A program made the position numbers and the translations under genes. A DNA stretch of 64,000 bases, from contig NZ_JAMXFC010000016.1 of assembly GCF_025370755.1 (NCBI RefSeq), positions 1-64,000 of the forward strand, in the 5' to 3' direction. The notes below the pieces were generated by a model. That model did no database searches. It had not been told where the DNA came from and saw nothing but the letters and a program-made list of their open reading frames with translations. This DNA comes from Laspinema sp. D2d. GTDB lineage: Bacteria > Cyanobacteriota > Cyanobacteriia > Cyanobacteriales > Laspinemataceae. Shown piece after piece: positions 19,501 to 30,094 of this stretch (within the stretch, counting starts at the first letter, position 1; the number at the start of each line of letters is the position of its first letter).

Positions 19501-21685
19501 GCTGTTTGAGATCCGTAATATCAATCGCAACGCCATCCCAGAGAATATCTCCATTCGGCTGGGGTTCGGGACGGGATTCCCCTTGCAGCCATTTAACTTT
19601 TCCCCCCGGGGTAATTACCCGAAATTTGCGTTTCCAGGGTTGGAGAGTTTGGGCCGATCGCGTAATGGATTCGTTAAAAATGGGCGAGTCTTCGGGATGA
19701 ATCAAAGAACACATTAACTGGGCATTTTGTTCAATTTCTTCTGGCTCTAATTCTAAAATATCCCGGCAACCCGAACTCACATAGGGAAAAGAAATCGTGC
19801 CATCAGTAGTAATCAAATATTGATAAATTACCCCAGGTAAATTATCCGCTAATCGTTGGAAACGATTTTGAAGTTCCGTAACTCGAAGGGTTTCTTGATG
19901 GAGTGCATCTTCTACTGACTTGCGATCGCTAATATCCCGTCCCACACAATAGATCGATTGTTCTTCGGGAACTGGAACAGCAGACCAAGAAATCCATTTA
20001 TAAGACCCATCTTGGGCGAGGTAGCGATTTTCAAAGGCGATCGCCTCTTTTGAAGCCAGCATTTGCTTGGTTTTTTTCTCCGAGAGTTCCCGATCATCGG
20101 GATGAACCCAATCTAGGGAAAACTGGCGGGAAAACTCCTCTGGACTATATCCCAAAATATCCGTAATCGCCGGATTAACTCTCTTAAAGTAACCCTCAAA
20201 AGAAGCGATCGCCATCAAATCAGCAGACACTTTAAAAAATTGTTCTAATTCCGCTTGGGCTTTTTGCCGCGCCACAATTTCGCTTTGCAATTGTCGGTTA
20301 GCGCGGGTGAGTTCAGCCGTGCGCTGGGCAACTAAATTCTCTAGCTGTTCTTGATATTTTCGTAAAGCCGCTTCGGACCGCTTGCGATCGGTAATGTCGA
20401 GAACGATCGCTTGCATTCGGCCATCGGGAAGCATTTTTGAACTCAATTCCACCGGCAATAAGGTATTATTTTTTCGCCGTAACCAATGTTCACTTCTGCG
20501 GGTTTCTCCCAACATGAGCCCTTGTAATGGACTGGAGAACATCTCGATTTCCGGTTGACAGGCGATCGCCTTGAAATTAAGGTGTAAAAGTTCTTCTCGG
20601 GAATACCCTAACATTTCGCAGGCCCGGGGATTTACATTCAGATAATTTCCCCGTTCATCGATAATGAAAATGCCTTCCGAGGCTTGTTCCATTAACTGAC
20701 GATAATCCGTTTCTTGGTGATGAAGTTCCGCTTCTAACTGTCGTCGGGCCGTGATATCCGTATAAATACCAATAAATCCCACGATTTGATTGTATTCGTC
20801 CACGATCGCATCGGCGCGGACTGCAATCTGTAAACAGTCGCCCCCTTTCGACTTCATTTCGACTTCCCCTTGCCAGGAACCCCCCGAGGAAACCGTCTCG
20901 AAGACTTGCCGACTCAGGGCAGGGTCTTGATACAGCCTCCAGGGACCTCCGGCACTATTCAGTTCTTCCTGGGTATAGCCGAATAGCTGAGTGCAGGCGG
21001 AATTTTGATAAATCGGCTGTCCCATCAAATCTGAGATGGCGATCGCATCCCCGGTACTATCGACGGCTTTGCGAATCCTCAGCAGTTCCGACTCATATCC
21101 TTTTCGCGCCGTGATATCTCGACCTTCCGCAATCAGTTGGGTGACGCGCCCCCCTTCGCCCAACACAGGTCGAATGGAAAAATCCAATGTTCGCCGGGGA
21201 CTTTTCAACCCGCCAATTTCCGTTTCATACCGTAGGCAGTTTCCCGATGCCGCCGCAGCGATCGCCTCAATCAGTCCCTCTTCATTCGGCTGATTCTCAC
21301 TCCACCAGGGCGTTTGCCAAAAGGGGACCCCGATCACCTCGTCTAATTGCAAATCCCCCCAATCTAGGGCGGTTTGATTGACATCGAGAATCATCCCTTG
21401 GGGATTTAACACCGCCATAAACTGCAAGCTGGAGTTAAAAATTTCCCGAAACCGAGGGGTTTCATTTTGTGGGAACTTCGGGTTTGGAAGAGGGCGATCG
21501 CGGTAAATTAAATAGAGAAAAATTAAACCAATTAAGCAGTCAGCAAAGGCGAAGGCCGTTAGTATAGCAGGGCTTCTCAACGCCTCATCTATCAGATGGA
21601 GTTTAATTCCGTTTAAATTCCCTAGGTATGCATACCCGTAGAAAATGTCCGGTTCAAAGGCAAGAATTTGCTTTAAAAACTCCAT
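16598..21685 (-). CDS. multi-PAS hybrid sensor histidine kinase with two receivers and an HPt domain
   Basis: 1695 residues. Order: one or two N-terminal hydrophobic segments (about 38-62), about seven PAS domains (about 80-1000) joined by the usual DITxRK linkers, HisKA with [13 protein letters not shown] (phospho-His about 1028), HATPase ([20 protein letters not shown]), a first receiver (VVDDN; Asp in LLLDLQLP about 1322), a second receiver (VAEDN; Asp in LVLMDCQMP about 1465) and an HPt domain ([12 protein letters not shown], His about 1631). It therefore holds a full phosphorelay in one chain. PAS six contains four close cysteines (C780, C782, C791, C794). The partner regulator and signal are not encoded nearby. 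The start is ATG at 21685. Confidence 0.93.
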   Translation of the reverse strand: MEFLKQILAFEPDIFYGYAYLGNLNGIKLHLIDEALRSPAILTAFAFADCLIGLIFLYLIYRDRPLPNPKFPQNETPRFREIFNSSLQFMAVLNPQGMILDVNQTALDWGDLQLDEVIGVPFWQTPWWSENQPNEEGLIEAIAAAASGNCLRYETEIGGLKSPRRTLDFSIRPVLGEGGRVTQLIAEGRDITARKGYESELLRIRKAVDSTGDAIAISDLMGQPIYQNSACTQLFGYTQEELNSAGGPWRLYQDPALSRQVFETVSSGGSWQGEVEMKSKGGDCLQIAVRADAIVDEYNQIVGFIGIYTDITARRQLEAELHHQETDYRQLMEQASEGIFIIDERGNYLNVNPRACEMLGYSREELLHLNFKAIACQPEIEMFSSPLQGLMLGETRRSEHWLRRKNNTLLPVELSSKMLPDGRMQAIVLDITDRKRSEAALRKYQEQLENLVAQRTAELTRANRQLQSEIVARQKAQAELEQFFKVSADLMAIASFEGYFKRVNPAITDILGYSPEEFSRQFSLDWVHPDDRELSEKKTKQMLASKEAIAFENRYLAQDGSYKWISWSAVPVPEEQSIYCVGRDISDRKSVEDALHQETLRVTELQNRFQRLADNLPGVIYQYLITTDGTISFPYVSSGCRDILELEPEEIEQNAQLMCSLIHPEDSPIFNESITRSAQTLQPWKRKFRVITPGGKVKWLQGESRPEPQPNGDILWDGVAIDITDLKQLEQELLHSEERFRTSVENMLDCFGIYSACRNEAGEIIDFRREYVNASARQQCHCSRDKITHDCSFCQVMPDQRQSVLFSKYAQVVQTGEPLNEELILYETEGNPDLNGIKNRPPVREAFDIRATKLGDGFAVVWRDISDRKQMETAIERERQQLQQIVNCAPVAIAMFDTQMCYLAHSSQWLTHHGLDSFGQPQTPGSNNGTQPSLIGRNYYQVLSDIPERWCKAHQRALQGEIVSVTEDLWEKLDGSSTYIRWTISPWYLAEGEIGGIAIAIDCIDELVKAREAALESARFKSQFLANMSHEIRTPMNGVLGMAGLLLETPLSTQQYDYAKTIRASAQHLLSIINDILDFSKLEAGEMHLEQFDFNLYESVEQVLDLLGAQAEAKGLDLSFLFDPNLTRNLQGDPVRLGQILLNLVGNAIKFTEVGEIIIQASAIAETEETASIRLSVKDTGIGISPEGQNKLFQSFSQVDASTKRQYGGTGLGLAICKQLVEMMGGQIGVDSKIGEGSTFWFTAEFKKQLHFTPIEVSPHCKLPSLRVLVVDDNPRIRQSVRELTQAWGMHTDDAANAKEAWNALQETVKLNQPYDVLLLDLQLPSQEGLQLLESLHYNRDLFESHLFPETQVILMTNQSQRDIAESLLSKGVSSYFFKPVRASRLFDTLINVVNGPSSNASPLGPLHTQITPAYAINILVAEDNLINQTVILSQLEMLGYQPDCVTNGIEALEFLTKKTYDLVLMDCQMPVMDGYAATKELRRREEAQRHTIVIALTANAMRGDRQKCLDAGMDDYLSKPIEREDLAAAIRRWIHKKPGPDNCLQVPSPLKIPRIQPTAIPTSLLTLNPASPLPLSLTECPVNMERLLKVTRGNLSLQQRLLGVFIDKIPEDIEGITHALVQQDLLTVEHCAHRIKSAASNVGIFSMSAIAAQLESLARHQTLEGTAELASQLPIILEQVRCFFEDHFCQKTSV

Positions 21686-22237
21686 AACCGATTCTTATCC
21701 CCATCCGTTAACTGATTCTTGAACATTCCCTCTAATAATCTAATAGTTTTGCTTGAAATCCTTTAAATTTAATGATTCTTTTATATTCTTGCCAATTCCT
21801 CCGGTTAAAAGTTGAAAAACACGCAGCCTCTCCCTAGCCCCACCCTTCCCGTAACCCTCACCCCAGCATGGTCAGGGTTGAATCCATTAATCCGAAAAAA
21901 TACGGTAAGAAAGGCTACAAAAATCAAGTTAAAATCCCAAGAGTTGCGGTTTACCAACCTGAAATAGACCGCTTCAGTGCGATCGCATCGGAAAAGCTAA
22001 ACTCACAATTCTTCCTTTCAAAAACCCCCTGTTGAATCCACCGATTCCCCTATCCCAAAACCCGAAATTAAAAGATTGCAGAAAACTCAAGGAATCAGGA
22101 TCAGTCCCAAAATCTCCCAGAACATCCCCTGACACCCACGCCGAAAAATAATCTCAGCGCCCCACTTCCAGCTACCATTCCTCCAAGCTTTAGGGTATTG
22201 TGTTTAAAAGTCCTCTCTCTGATAGATAGAGCCTTCC
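21686..22237. other. divergent intergenic region, hybrid kinase / bciB
   Basis: No supported gene. It is A+T-rich next to the kinase, then mixed. I see no RNA gene, strong promoter or repeat. Confidence 0.5.
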
Positions 22238-23443
22238 ATGACCGCAGTACAGCCAACCCCCAAGCACCAGAAATCCAAAGCGCTCAAACCCGGTAGCCGT
22301 CCTCCCGCGAAAGAATTGTGCAGCGAGTGTGGCCTTTGCGATACTTATTACATCCATTACGTTAAAGAAGCCTGCGCCTTTCTCAACCAACAAATCGCCG
22401 CCCTGGAAGAAAGCGCCCACGGACTCAGCCGGAACTTAGATAACCCCGATGAACTCTATTTTGGCGTCCATCAACAAATGATGGCGGCACGGAAGCAGGA
22501 ACCGATCCCCGGTGCACAATGGACCGGAATCGTGAGCACGATCGCCTGTGAAATGCTCGATCGCGGCCTGGTTGAAGGGGTCGTATGCGTTCAAAATACC
22601 CCCGAAGACCGATTCGGACCCATGCCCATTCTGGCGCGCACCAAAGAAGAAATCCTCGCCGCCAAAGTCAATAAACCCACCCTCTCCCCCAATCTGTCCG
22701 TCCTCGAACAAGTCGAAAAGTCCGGGATGAAGCGCTTACTGGTGATTGGGGTCGGTTGTCAGATCCAGGCATTGCGTGCAGTCCAAAAGGAACTGGGGTT
22801 AGAAAAACTCTATGTTTTAGGGACCCCCTGTGTTGATAATGTTTCCCGGGAAGGATTACAGAAATTTTTAGAAACCACCAGCAAATCCCCAGAAACGGTG
22901 GTGCATTACGAATTCATGCAAGATTTCCGCATTCATTTTAAACATGAGGACGGTTCTATCGAGAAAGTCCCATTTTTTGGATTGAATACGAAAGAACTCA
23001 AAGATATTTTTGCACCCTCTTGTTTGAGTTGCTTTGATTATGTCAACTCCCTAGCTGATTTAGTGGTGGGGTATATGGGTGCACCATACGGTTGGCAGTG
23101 GATTGTCGTTCGCAATCAAACGGGACAAGAAATGCTCGATTTGGTTACGGAACAGTTAGAAACTCAGCCAGTGATGTCCCGAGGCGATCGCCGCGCCGCT
23201 GTCCAACAAAGCATTCCCGCTTATGACAAAGCCGTGACCCTGCCGATGTGGGCCGCGAAACTGATGGGGGTGGCGATCGAAAGAATTGGTCCGAAAGGGT
23301 TAGAGTATGCGCGCTTCTCCATTGATTCCCACTTCACCCGCAACTATCTGTATGTCAAACGGAATCATCCTGAAAAATTAGACGCTCATGTTCCCGAATT
23401 TGCCAAGCAGATTGTGAGCCAATATCAATTGCCCGAATCTTGA
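22238..23443 (+). CDS. bciB: ferredoxin-dependent 3,8-divinyl (proto)chlorophyllide 8-vinyl reductase (Slr1923/BciB type)
   Basis: Reduces the C8 vinyl group to ethyl in chlorophyll synthesis using ferredoxin electrons. It belongs to the F420-hydrogenase beta-subunit family (FrhB_FdhB N and C domains). The 401-residue product carries a cysteine cluster CSECGLCDTYYIHYVKEAC (about residues 28-46), VGVGCQIQALRA and PSCLSCFDYVN, which bind [4Fe-4S] clusters and lie near FAD. The related plant enzyme 7-hydroxymethyl chlorophyll a reductase is the main alternative, but cyanobacterial members act as divinyl reductase. The start is ATG at 22238. It is monocistronic. Confidence 0.88.
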   Translation: MTAVQPTPKHQKSKALKPGSRPPAKELCSECGLCDTYYIHYVKEACAFLNQQIAALEESAHGLSRNLDNPDELYFGVHQQMMAARKQEPIPGAQWTGIVSTIACEMLDRGLVEGVVCVQNTPEDRFGPMPILARTKEEILAAKVNKPTLSPNLSVLEQVEKSGMKRLLVIGVGCQIQALRAVQKELGLEKLYVLGTPCVDNVSREGLQKFLETTSKSPETVVHYEFMQDFRIHFKHEDGSIEKVPFFGLNTKELKDIFAPSCLSCFDYVNSLADLVVGYMGAPYGWQWIVVRNQTGQEMLDLVTEQLETQPVMSRGDRRAAVQQSIPAYDKAVTLPMWAAKLMGVAIERIGPKGLEYARFSIDSHFTRNYLYVKRNHPEKLDAHVPEFAKQIVSQYQLPES

Positions 23444-24213
23444 GTATCCTAGTTGCGGAGGCGATCGGGTGCTTTCCCTTAACTTAACCACCCCTGCCTC
23501 CTCTATCCTCTCCTCTTCCCTCTGAGCTCCCCTGCTTAAAACAACTTCCCGAAAGCAGAATTTTTAAGGTGGATTGAGGGAACTCCAAAAATTCAAATAT
23601 CACCCATAGATTGCGCCGTTGCAGTGCAATCAAAATTTTTCTGCGGTGTAGTGCCCTTCGTGATAGCCAGAGGCGATGCTAGAGATTAGCCACAAGGGCG
23701 CTAACCCACCGGAGTTGAACCATTCCCTAATCTGGAGATTTTGATGGAGGAATTCCCCTTTCGCAAAATCTTGACCATTTTTTTTGCAAAAATTATTACA
23801 AACTGTAGGTATCTTAAGCTTCAATTTAGACCTACAATTTCACCCCGATGCAATTCCCTTGAGCTATAGAATTATTTGGGTTTAAAAACCCGAAATGAGT
23901 CAAGATTTTACTAAACCTATCTCTGAGTAGAGGGGGTTTTCTCGCTCTACCCTCAGAATTAGACTACTTTTTGGACCTTAATTATTGACGGAAACTTTCT
24001 GGGATTTCCGTTGACTGGCATGGACTTCGGGAGTTGAAAACCGGATTAAAAAAAGTTTCGCCTCTCGTCTTGTTATTTTGGGTTTTAAAGGCGATCGGCC
24101 CAAAAAATATATTTCTAAACCTAGTGGGGATCGGTCTAAAGGGTGAGGGCGTTAGTCTGAACCCTTGACTAAGATTTATCAAAAGATAACAACATAATTA
24201 GGAAAGACTCCTT
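23444..24213. other. 770-base gap before a pentapeptide gene
   Basis: I see no supported gene. Two minus-strand frames of about 65 codons (23630-23824 and 23982-24182) have no protein-like pattern. A GAGGGGGTTTTCTCGCTCTACCCTC imperfect inverted repeat lies near 23930-23955. Confidence 0.45.
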
Positions 24214-25068
24214 ATGAAGATCGAAACATTTGAGACCCTTTACCGCTCAGGAACGCGAGATTTTTCCCATTGGGATTTATCTCATCAAAAAGCTGGGTGG
24301 GTTAACATGAGCTACACAAATTTGACAGGTGCAGACTTGAGTCATAGCCAATTCTGCTCTGCTCTTCTTCAGGGAGCGACACTCATTGAAGCCAACTTAG
24401 AGGAAATCACACTCAGAGCCGCTGATCTGCGTCGAACCGACTTGAGTCACGCCAATTTAAGACGAGCCGACTTAAGTCGAGCAGATTTGATTGAAACCAA
24501 CTTACGCAGTGCCAATCTCGAACAAGCAAATCTCACCGAAGTAATATTTAGTCAAGTTATCCTCGCCGATGCCAACTTGAGCCACGCTAATCTCCAGGGA
24601 CTTAACCTCAGCGGCATTAACCTTGCGGGCGCGAACTTACAAGGAGCAAATATCGCAGGGGTTGTCTTTCATAATGCCAATCTGTCCAGAGCCAATTTAA
24701 GCGGATTAGATCTCAGCCATACGGACCTCAGTGGTGCTAATCTGAGCTATGCAGATTTAAGTCATACCCAACTGACCGAAGCTATACTTTACGGAGCCAA
24801 TTTGACCGGGGCGATTTTAACCTCGGCCCAGTTAGACGGTGCCAAAATGAATGGCTCGCTTTTAGATGGAGCCGATCTCAGCCAAGCGAACCTCCAGGAT
24901 GCGGATGTCAAGTGGGTGGATCTGACCAATGCCAATCTAAAAAATACTGATTGTGTTGGCACTTGTTGGAAACTGTCCAATCTAAGCCAAGCCAATCTAA
25001 TTGATGCCAACCTCTATGAAAGTGATCTCAAAGAGGCGCTCATAGCCAAACATAACCATGTTCAATAG
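24214..25068 (+). CDS. pentapeptide-repeat protein
   Basis: 284 residues. After about 35 unrelated residues (METFETLYRSGTRDF-like opening) come about 45 tandem A(D/N)LXX repeats that form a right-handed quadrilateral beta-helix. No signal peptide, membrane helix or extra domain is visible, so it is probably soluble. Function is unknown; some pentapeptide proteins mimic DNA and protect gyrase, but most cyanobacterial ones are uncharacterised. The RimB-like gene starts 12 bases after its stop, so the two may share an mRNA. GGAAAGACTCC before ATG 24214 includes an acceptable ribosome site. Confidence 0.9.
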   Translation: MKIETFETLYRSGTRDFSHWDLSHQKAGWVNMSYTNLTGADLSHSQFCSALLQGATLIEANLEEITLRAADLRRTDLSHANLRRADLSRADLIETNLRSANLEQANLTEVIFSQVILADANLSHANLQGLNLSGINLAGANLQGANIAGVVFHNANLSRANLSGLDLSHTDLSGANLSYADLSHTQLTEAILYGANLTGAILTSAQLDGAKMNGSLLDGADLSQANLQDADVKWVDLTNANLKNTDCVGTCWKLSNLSQANLIDANLYESDLKEALIAKHNHVQ

Positions 25069-25080
25069 GAATAAAACTGG

Positions 25081-25551
25081 ATGAAACAAAAACCACAACT
25101 CCCGGTAATGGGCTGGCGGGAGTGGGTTTCCTTGCCTGAGCTAGGAATCGAGAAAATTAAAGCCAAAATTGATACGGGTGCGCGCTCTTGTGCCATCCAT
25201 GCCTTTGATATTGAAAGCTTTAACCAACAAGGAAAACATTTAGTTCGTTTCAAAGTGCATCCGTATCAACGGGATAGCATTCAAACTATTACTACGGTGT
25301 CCCCCCTAGTGGATGCCAGACAAGTCCGCAATTCGGGCGGTCAGGCTGAGTTAAGATTGGTCATTGTCACCCAGCTCGAAATTTTAGGTTATCAATGGCC
25401 CATCGAACTCACCCTCACCAATCGCGACGTTATGGGATTTCGGATGCTGCTCGGACGTCAGGCATTACGGCATCGCTTTTTAGTCGATCCCGGAAAGTCT
25501 TTTTTACTCAGTCATAAGTCAGAGAAAAATTCCTGCCCTCCGTCAGGATAG
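25081..25551 (+). CDS. RimB-like aspartic (retropepsin-like) peptidase, annotated as ATP-dependent zinc protease family
   Basis: 156 residues of the PF05618 family. The active-site loop is KIDTGARSCAIHA (about residues 26-38) with the Asp-Thr-Gly-Ala of a retropepsin-like fold; the second conserved block is MLLGRQALRHRFLVDP (about 121-136). In Pseudomonas the relative RimB trims glutamate tails that RimK adds to ribosomal protein S6. Here rimK lies 535 bases downstream on the same strand, with its own promoter-like sequence. AGGA lies 8 bases before ATG 25081. The protease role and substrate are inferred from the family and neighbour. Confidence 0.85.
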   Translation: MKQKPQLPVMGWREWVSLPELGIEKIKAKIDTGARSCAIHAFDIESFNQQGKHLVRFKVHPYQRDSIQTITTVSPLVDARQVRNSGGQAELRLVIVTQLEILGYQWPIELTLTNRDVMGFRMLLGRQALRHRFLVDPGKSFLLSHKSEKNSCPPSG

Positions 25552-25787
25552 AATATCTTGCTACAAAATCTCCTCAGCTTGCTCCCCTTAAATTTGAGAT
25601 GATAACCGTCTAATTGACAAGGATTGCGCTATTTTTTATTCTAAATCCTATTTGTTAATGTTTTGAAACCCTAGGTTAAAACCCGTTTAGATGGGTGGGG
25701 AATGCTCTTTGGGTGAACGGGTATAAAAAAGTTTAATGCTTTCCTTCCTTAAACAAAATTTAATAATTTATTTTATCTAGCTGAAGA

Positions 25788-25815
25788 TTGACAAGGCTTT
25801 AAAATTAGGTAGAAT
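25788..25815 (+). promoter_or_regulatory. sigma70-type promoter candidate for rimK
   Basis: TTGACA (25788-25793), a 16-base spacer, TAGAAT (25810-25815). It sits in an A+T-rich stretch ahead of rimK. Confidence 0.5.
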
Positions 25816-25904
25816 CAATAAAATTTTGAGAAGAGTCTTATGCTTAAAAGCCCTTTAACGGGTTAAAACAAAAATATAAGTCTATGCGTCCCCTGAAAAC
25901 CAAC

Positions 25905-25919
25905 CGCCCTAGGGTAGAT
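25905..25919 (+). repeat. 15-bp direct repeat, copy 1
   Basis: CGCCCTAGGGTAGAT; the identical second copy is at 26033-26047. The core CCCTAGGG is a perfect palindrome. Both copies lie in the rimK leader, 128 bases apart. Confidence 0.85.
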
Positions 25920-26032
25920 TACCGCCACAGCCCCAGACTTGGCCTAGGTTGGGTGGGGGCGCGACCCCAAGGTTTATAGAACTTATCCCCCCGGTTGTTT
26001 GAATTCGGGGATACTTTCAACTTGGACTTCTT

Positions 26033-26047
26033 CGCCCTAGGGTAGAT
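26033..26047 (+). repeat. 15-bp direct repeat, copy 2
   Basis: Identical to 25905-25919. It ends 39 bases before the rimK start codon. Confidence 0.85.
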
Positions 26048-26086
26048 CGCAGCAGTTTAAGATCAGAGCATCCAATATAGAAAATT

Positions 26087-26992
26087 ATGAAAATCGCGAT
26101 TTTGTCGCAAAAGGCTTCACTTTACTCCACCCGACGACTCAAAGAAGCGGGTGAGCAACGAGGTCATCAGATGAAGGTGATTGATTACCTGCGCTGTTAT
26201 ATGAATATCGCCTCTCATCGGCCAACGGTGGTCTATCAGCAGAAACCGTTAGAAGACTTTGATGCCATTATCCCCCGGATTGGGGCCTCGAAAACTTTCT
26301 ATGGAACGGCAGTGGTGCGTCAGTTTGAGATGATGGGAGTTTTCACGGCAAATGAGTCTCAGGCGATTTCGCGATCGCGGGATAAACTGCGCTGTTTGCA
26401 ACTGCTGGCACGGGAGGGGATCGGACTGCCAGTCACTGGTTTTGCCAATTCCACCAAAGACATTGAAGGGTTAATCGAAATTGTCGGGGGTGCGCCTCTA
26501 GTGATTAAACTCCTGGAAGGTACCCAAGGGATTGGGGTGGTCCTCGCAGAAACGACCCAAGCCGCCAAGTCGGTGATTGAAGCGTTTCGCGGGTTGGATG
26601 CTAATATTTTGGTCCAAGAATTTATTAAAGAAGCCGAGGGTGCTGACATCCGCTGTTTTGTGGTGGGAGATAAGGTGGTTGCCTCGATGAAACGTCAGGG
26701 TGAACCGGGAGAATTTCGCTCTAATCTGCATCGGGGAGGGACGGCGGAAAAAATCAAGCTGACTCCAGAGGAACGCTCAACAGCGGTAAGAGCCGCTAAG
26801 ACGATGGGGTTAAAGGTGGCGGGAGTGGATATCTTGCGATCCAATCATGGTCCGGTGGTGATTGAGGTGAATTCGTCACCGGGTTTAGAAGGGATTGAGG
26901 CGGCATCCAATGTGGATGTAGCGAGCAAGATTATCGAGTTTATTGAGAAAAATTCTGCGCCGAAAAAAACCCGCGATCGCATTCAATCCTAA
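26087..26992 (+). CDS. rimK: RimK family ATP-grasp alpha-L-glutamate ligase
   Basis: Adds glutamate residues to the C terminus of ribosomal protein S6 in E. coli; other RimK-type ligases make poly-glutamate or modify peptides. The 301-residue length is typical. The opening [22 protein letters not shown], the ATP-grasp segments [17 protein letters not shown] and [21 protein letters not shown], and the metal-binding [15 protein letters not shown] are intact. The start is ATG at 26087. A deacylase gene follows after 142 bases, and the RimB-like peptidase precedes it, so ligase and trimming enzymes are clustered. Confidence 0.93.
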   Translation: MKIAILSQKASLYSTRRLKEAGEQRGHQMKVIDYLRCYMNIASHRPTVVYQQKPLEDFDAIIPRIGASKTFYGTAVVRQFEMMGVFTANESQAISRSRDKLRCLQLLAREGIGLPVTGFANSTKDIEGLIEIVGGAPLVIKLLEGTQGIGVVLAETTQAAKSVIEAFRGLDANILVQEFIKEAEGADIRCFVVGDKVVASMKRQGEPGEFRSNLHRGGTAEKIKLTPEERSTAVRAAKTMGLKVAGVDILRSNHGPVVIEVNSSPGLEGIEAASNVDVASKIIEFIEKNSAPKKTRDRIQS

Positions 26993-27134
26993 TCACAACT
27001 GAGCAGACTCCATGCCATTTCTACCCACTCCCGGAGCAATCTGGGTTTAACCGGGGGCCAAAGCATTGTAAATTAGAAGGCATTCACAGCTTCCCTTCAA
27101 TCCTCAGCGACTTGCAAAGCGAACGTTAAACTGT

Positions 27135-28088
27135 ATGTCTGGAGTCATTCAAATCGGCAATGCCACCATCCCACCGGGAGAACAAAGGCGCTTAGAATTG
27201 CCGGTTGCCCGACTGCCGACGCAAACCCTGCTTGGACTGCCCGTTACTGTCATCAATGGCACTCGACCGGGGCCTCGACTCTGGTTGAGTGCCGCAATTC
27301 ACGGAGATGAAATTAATGGGGTGGAAATTATTCGACAAGTGCTGCATCAGATTTCCCCCCGTCAACTCTGTGGCAGCATCATCGCGGTGCCAATTGTGAA
27401 TGTGTTCGGGTTTATTGAACAGTCGCGCTATTTACCCGATCGCCGAGACTTAAACCGTTCTTTTCCGGGTTCGGCAAGGGGTTCATTAGCTTCTCGTTTG
27501 GCGTATCTGTTCATGAAAGAAGTGGTGATGCGATGTACGCATGGGATTGATTTACATACGGCTTCCCATCATCGAATTAATCTACCGCAAATTCGGGCTA
27601 ATCTCTACGATCGCGAAACGTTTCGCTGTGCTCAGGCATTTGGCGCACCTCTGATGATTCATGCGACGACTCGGGATGGTTCCTTGCGACAAGCGGCGAC
27701 TCAGTTGGGAATTCCAGTTCTGCTCTATGAAAGTGGAGAAGCACTCAGATTTGATGCGGAGGCGATCGCAGTGGGAACTCGGGGAATTATGCAAGTAATG
27801 GCAATGTTGGGGATGATCTCCGCTGGTGCGCCCTCCCCCTTTCCTCCTTCTTTAGAAGTGAAAAAAACCCAATGGGTGCGATCGCCCTCTAGTGGAATTC
27901 TTCATTTAGAAGTAGGACTCGGCCAATCTATCTCCAAAAAACAGCGCTTAGGGATTATCTGTGATGCCTTCGGAGACCAGACGATGAAAGTTTATGCCCC
28001 CTTTGATGGGGTGATTATTGGTCATACTCAAAACCCTTTGGTTAATCAAGGCGATGCAATTTTGAACCTTGCAGCCATTGAACCCTAA
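27135..28088 (+). CDS. succinylglutamate desuccinylase/aspartoacylase-family (M14-like) metallo-deacylase
   Basis: 317 residues. Zinc-site motifs are clear: AAIHGDEINGVEI (His and Glu ligands, about residues 55-67), PDRRDLNRSFPG, and GIDLHTASHHR with the third ligand His. The C-terminal about 80 residues form a separate beta-barrel-like domain. The family removes N-acyl groups or cleaves amide bonds. Genes of this family often lie next to RimK-type ligases, so it may act on RimK-made products. The start is ATG at 27135. Confidence 0.85.
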   Translation: MSGVIQIGNATIPPGEQRRLELPVARLPTQTLLGLPVTVINGTRPGPRLWLSAAIHGDEINGVEIIRQVLHQISPRQLCGSIIAVPIVNVFGFIEQSRYLPDRRDLNRSFPGSARGSLASRLAYLFMKEVVMRCTHGIDLHTASHHRINLPQIRANLYDRETFRCAQAFGAPLMIHATTRDGSLRQAATQLGIPVLLYESGEALRFDAEAIAVGTRGIMQVMAMLGMISAGAPSPFPPSLEVKKTQWVRSPSSGILHLEVGLGQSISKKQRLGIICDAFGDQTMKVYAPFDGVIIGHTQNPLVNQGDAILNLAAIEP

Positions 28089-28350
28089 ACTGTTCTCCTC
28101 TTCCCGGTTGAGTCATCATTGATTATTTCCAATCTCCCCCATCCGGTTTAAAGCCTGGAAGCATTTGCTCCCCTAATGGTTCCATACCCTTGAGGATAAT
28201 TGTAACGATTTATTTACAAAACTTTATTTTTTTTATAACAATAATTGACAGTCCTCAAAAAATATCCGGTAAGATTAAGTAAAGTTTGTGAAAATCAACT
28301 TAAATTAACAACCGGATAGAATATTGAGTACGCCTTTTTGGATACTACCT

Positions 28351-28530
28351 ATGAAAATCCAAACGGGAGATTGTTTAATTTCCAGGGATGGCCGTTACTA
28401 TCGGGTCATTGATTGTTGTGGCGAGTTTATATCTTTGATGCCACTTCAGGGCTACACCGTCTTTACTTGCCGTCAGAGTTACTTGGAATCCTCCTTTAGT
28501 TTCGTCGAGGTGCAACAACAAGTAGCTTGA
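28351..28530 (+). CDS. small conserved-looking protein, unknown function
   Basis: I do not recognise the family. From ATG 28351 it is 59 residues beginning MKIQTGDCLISRDGRYYRVIDC; a TTG at 28324 would add nine residues with a hydrophobic run that looks less natural. Alternating hydrophobic strands suggest a small beta-barrel. It lies alone between the deacylase gene and a convergent PLP-enzyme gene. Confidence 0.55.
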   Translation: MKIQTGDCLISRDGRYYRVIDCCGEFISLMPLQGYTVFTCRQSYLESSFSFVEVQQQVA

Positions 28531-28621
28531 ACCGAGAGGGCAGAGGCCCTCTTTCGTTCCGTTAGCGAGAAGCAACCCTCGTTGAATAACAGCCGGAAGT
28601 ATTAACGACGAGGACAGCCCG

Positions 28622-29851
28622 TTAAGCCGGACCCACCGCTGCGACTGCCGCTTCTAGGGCGATCGCCACATGAGTCCAATGAGTTCCTCCCTGGCAAAAC
28701 ACCACATAAGGCTCCCGCAATGGACCATCCGCAGATAACTCCGAGGTACTGCCATCAATAAAACTCCCCCCTGCCATCACCAACTGACTCTCGTACCCAG
28801 GCATCGGTGCAGGCACTGGATCCAAATAGGACCCGATAGGGGAATACTTTTGAATCGCACGGCAAAACGCAATCAGTTTTTCCGGTGACCCCAACTGAAT
28901 CCCTTGAATGACATCCCGCCTTGGTGCAGTGGGGGCCGGGTTGACCGGATATCCCAGGCGATCGAACACATAAGCAGTCAAATGATTTCCCTTCATCGCC
29001 TCTCCCACCATTTGTGGCGCGAGAAACAACCCCTGAAACAGTAACCGATTGCGATCGAACGTCGCCCCCCCACTACTGCCAATTCCCGGCGCAGTCAGGC
29101 GACAGGTGGCCGCTTCGACCAAATCCGCGCGCCCTGCCACATAGCCGCCACCCTCAACAATTGTCCCCCCGGGATTTTTAATCAAAGAACCGGCAATTAA
29201 ATCCGCCCCCACCGCCGGGGGTTCGCGATCTTCAATAAATTCCCCATAGCAGTTATCTACAAAACAAATCGTCTCGGGATTTTGCTCCTTGACGAGATGA
29301 ATAATTTTTTCAATATCCGCAATGGAAAGACTGGGACGCCAAGAGTACCCACAAGAGCGCTGGATCGACACCAAACGGGTCTTTTTCGTAACTGAACTTT
29401 GGAGGGCCACCCAATCGATTTCTCCGGTGGGGGTTAGTTCCAATTGACGATAACTCACTCCGAATTCCATGAGGGAGCCTTGACCCGTACCGCGTAACCC
29501 AATCACTTCCTCTAAGGTATCGTAGGGAGCGCCCGCCACAGCCAACATTTCATCTCCGGGACGGAGGACCCCAAAGAGGGCGCAAGCGATCGCATGAGTT
29601 CCAGAAACAAACTGTACCCGCACCGTCGCTGCTTCAGCACCCATCACCTCAGCAAAGATTTGATCCAGGGTCTGGCGTCCCAAGTCATCATGACCATATC
29701 CGGTCACCCCAGCAAAATGGTGAACCCCTACACGGTGACGGCGATAAGCCCCGAGGACCCGCTCTAGGTTTTTCTTGACCTGAGCATCAATTTGACAAAA
29801 TAGAGGAAACAGCGCGGTTTCTGCTTCTTGCAGCCATTGAGAGCGATCCAT
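28622..29851 (-). CDS. methionine gamma-lyase family PLP enzyme (aluminium resistance protein family)
   Basis: 409 residues of the PF06838 family, fold type I PLP enzymes related to Cys/Met metabolism lyases. Visible: VGVHHFAGVTGYGHDDLGR near the N terminus, FVSGTHAIACALFGVLRPGD, CFVDNCYGEF with the PLP-ring Asp, and AGSLIKNPGGTIVEGGGYVAG with the Schiff-base Lys. The family name from aluminium tolerance is weakly supported, and the true substrate is unknown. Length is normal. The start is ATG at 29851. It is divergent from the desaturase. Confidence 0.88.
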   Translation of the reverse strand: MDRSQWLQEAETALFPLFCQIDAQVKKNLERVLGAYRRHRVGVHHFAGVTGYGHDDLGRQTLDQIFAEVMGAEAATVRVQFVSGTHAIACALFGVLRPGDEMLAVAGAPYDTLEEVIGLRGTGQGSLMEFGVSYRQLELTPTGEIDWVALQSSVTKKTRLVSIQRSCGYSWRPSLSIADIEKIIHLVKEQNPETICFVDNCYGEFIEDREPPAVGADLIAGSLIKNPGGTIVEGGGYVAGRADLVEAATCRLTAPGIGSSGGATFDRNRLLFQGLFLAPQMVGEAMKGNHLTAYVFDRLGYPVNPAPTAPRRDVIQGIQLGSPEKLIAFCRAIQKYSPIGSYLDPVPAPMPGYESQLVMAGGSFIDGSTSELSADGPLREPYVVFCQGGTHWTHVAIALEAAVAAVGPA

Positions 29852-30094
29852 TAAAACCTCATGGGAAATGTTACAGTAAGTTAAGGGAAAAAATTGCCCT
29901 GATGTAAAATAATCTCAGCCAATCGAGGGTTTTGCCAACTTGGGCGTTTTGACAGACTCTTACCGGGAGTCGAGGCGATCGCGCTGTAGGGCAAAAAGAC
30001 TAGACCTCACGCTTAATAGGTGATGGTGCCATTGCAACATCCCACAGCAGATTTTGGCAGAAAAATTTGTAATAAGGTCACAATAAGGTCACAG

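Larger units (their letters stand above)
25552..26086. other. rimK upstream region
   Basis: No gene seen. An A+T-rich first half contains a promoter-like pair at 25788-25815. The second half turns G+C-rich and holds a 15-bp direct repeat. If the promoter is real, the rimK mRNA has a leader of about 265 bases. Confidence 0.55.

Noticed and set aside
23630-24182. Two short minus-strand frames
   Set aside because: No ribosome site or coding pattern; probably random.
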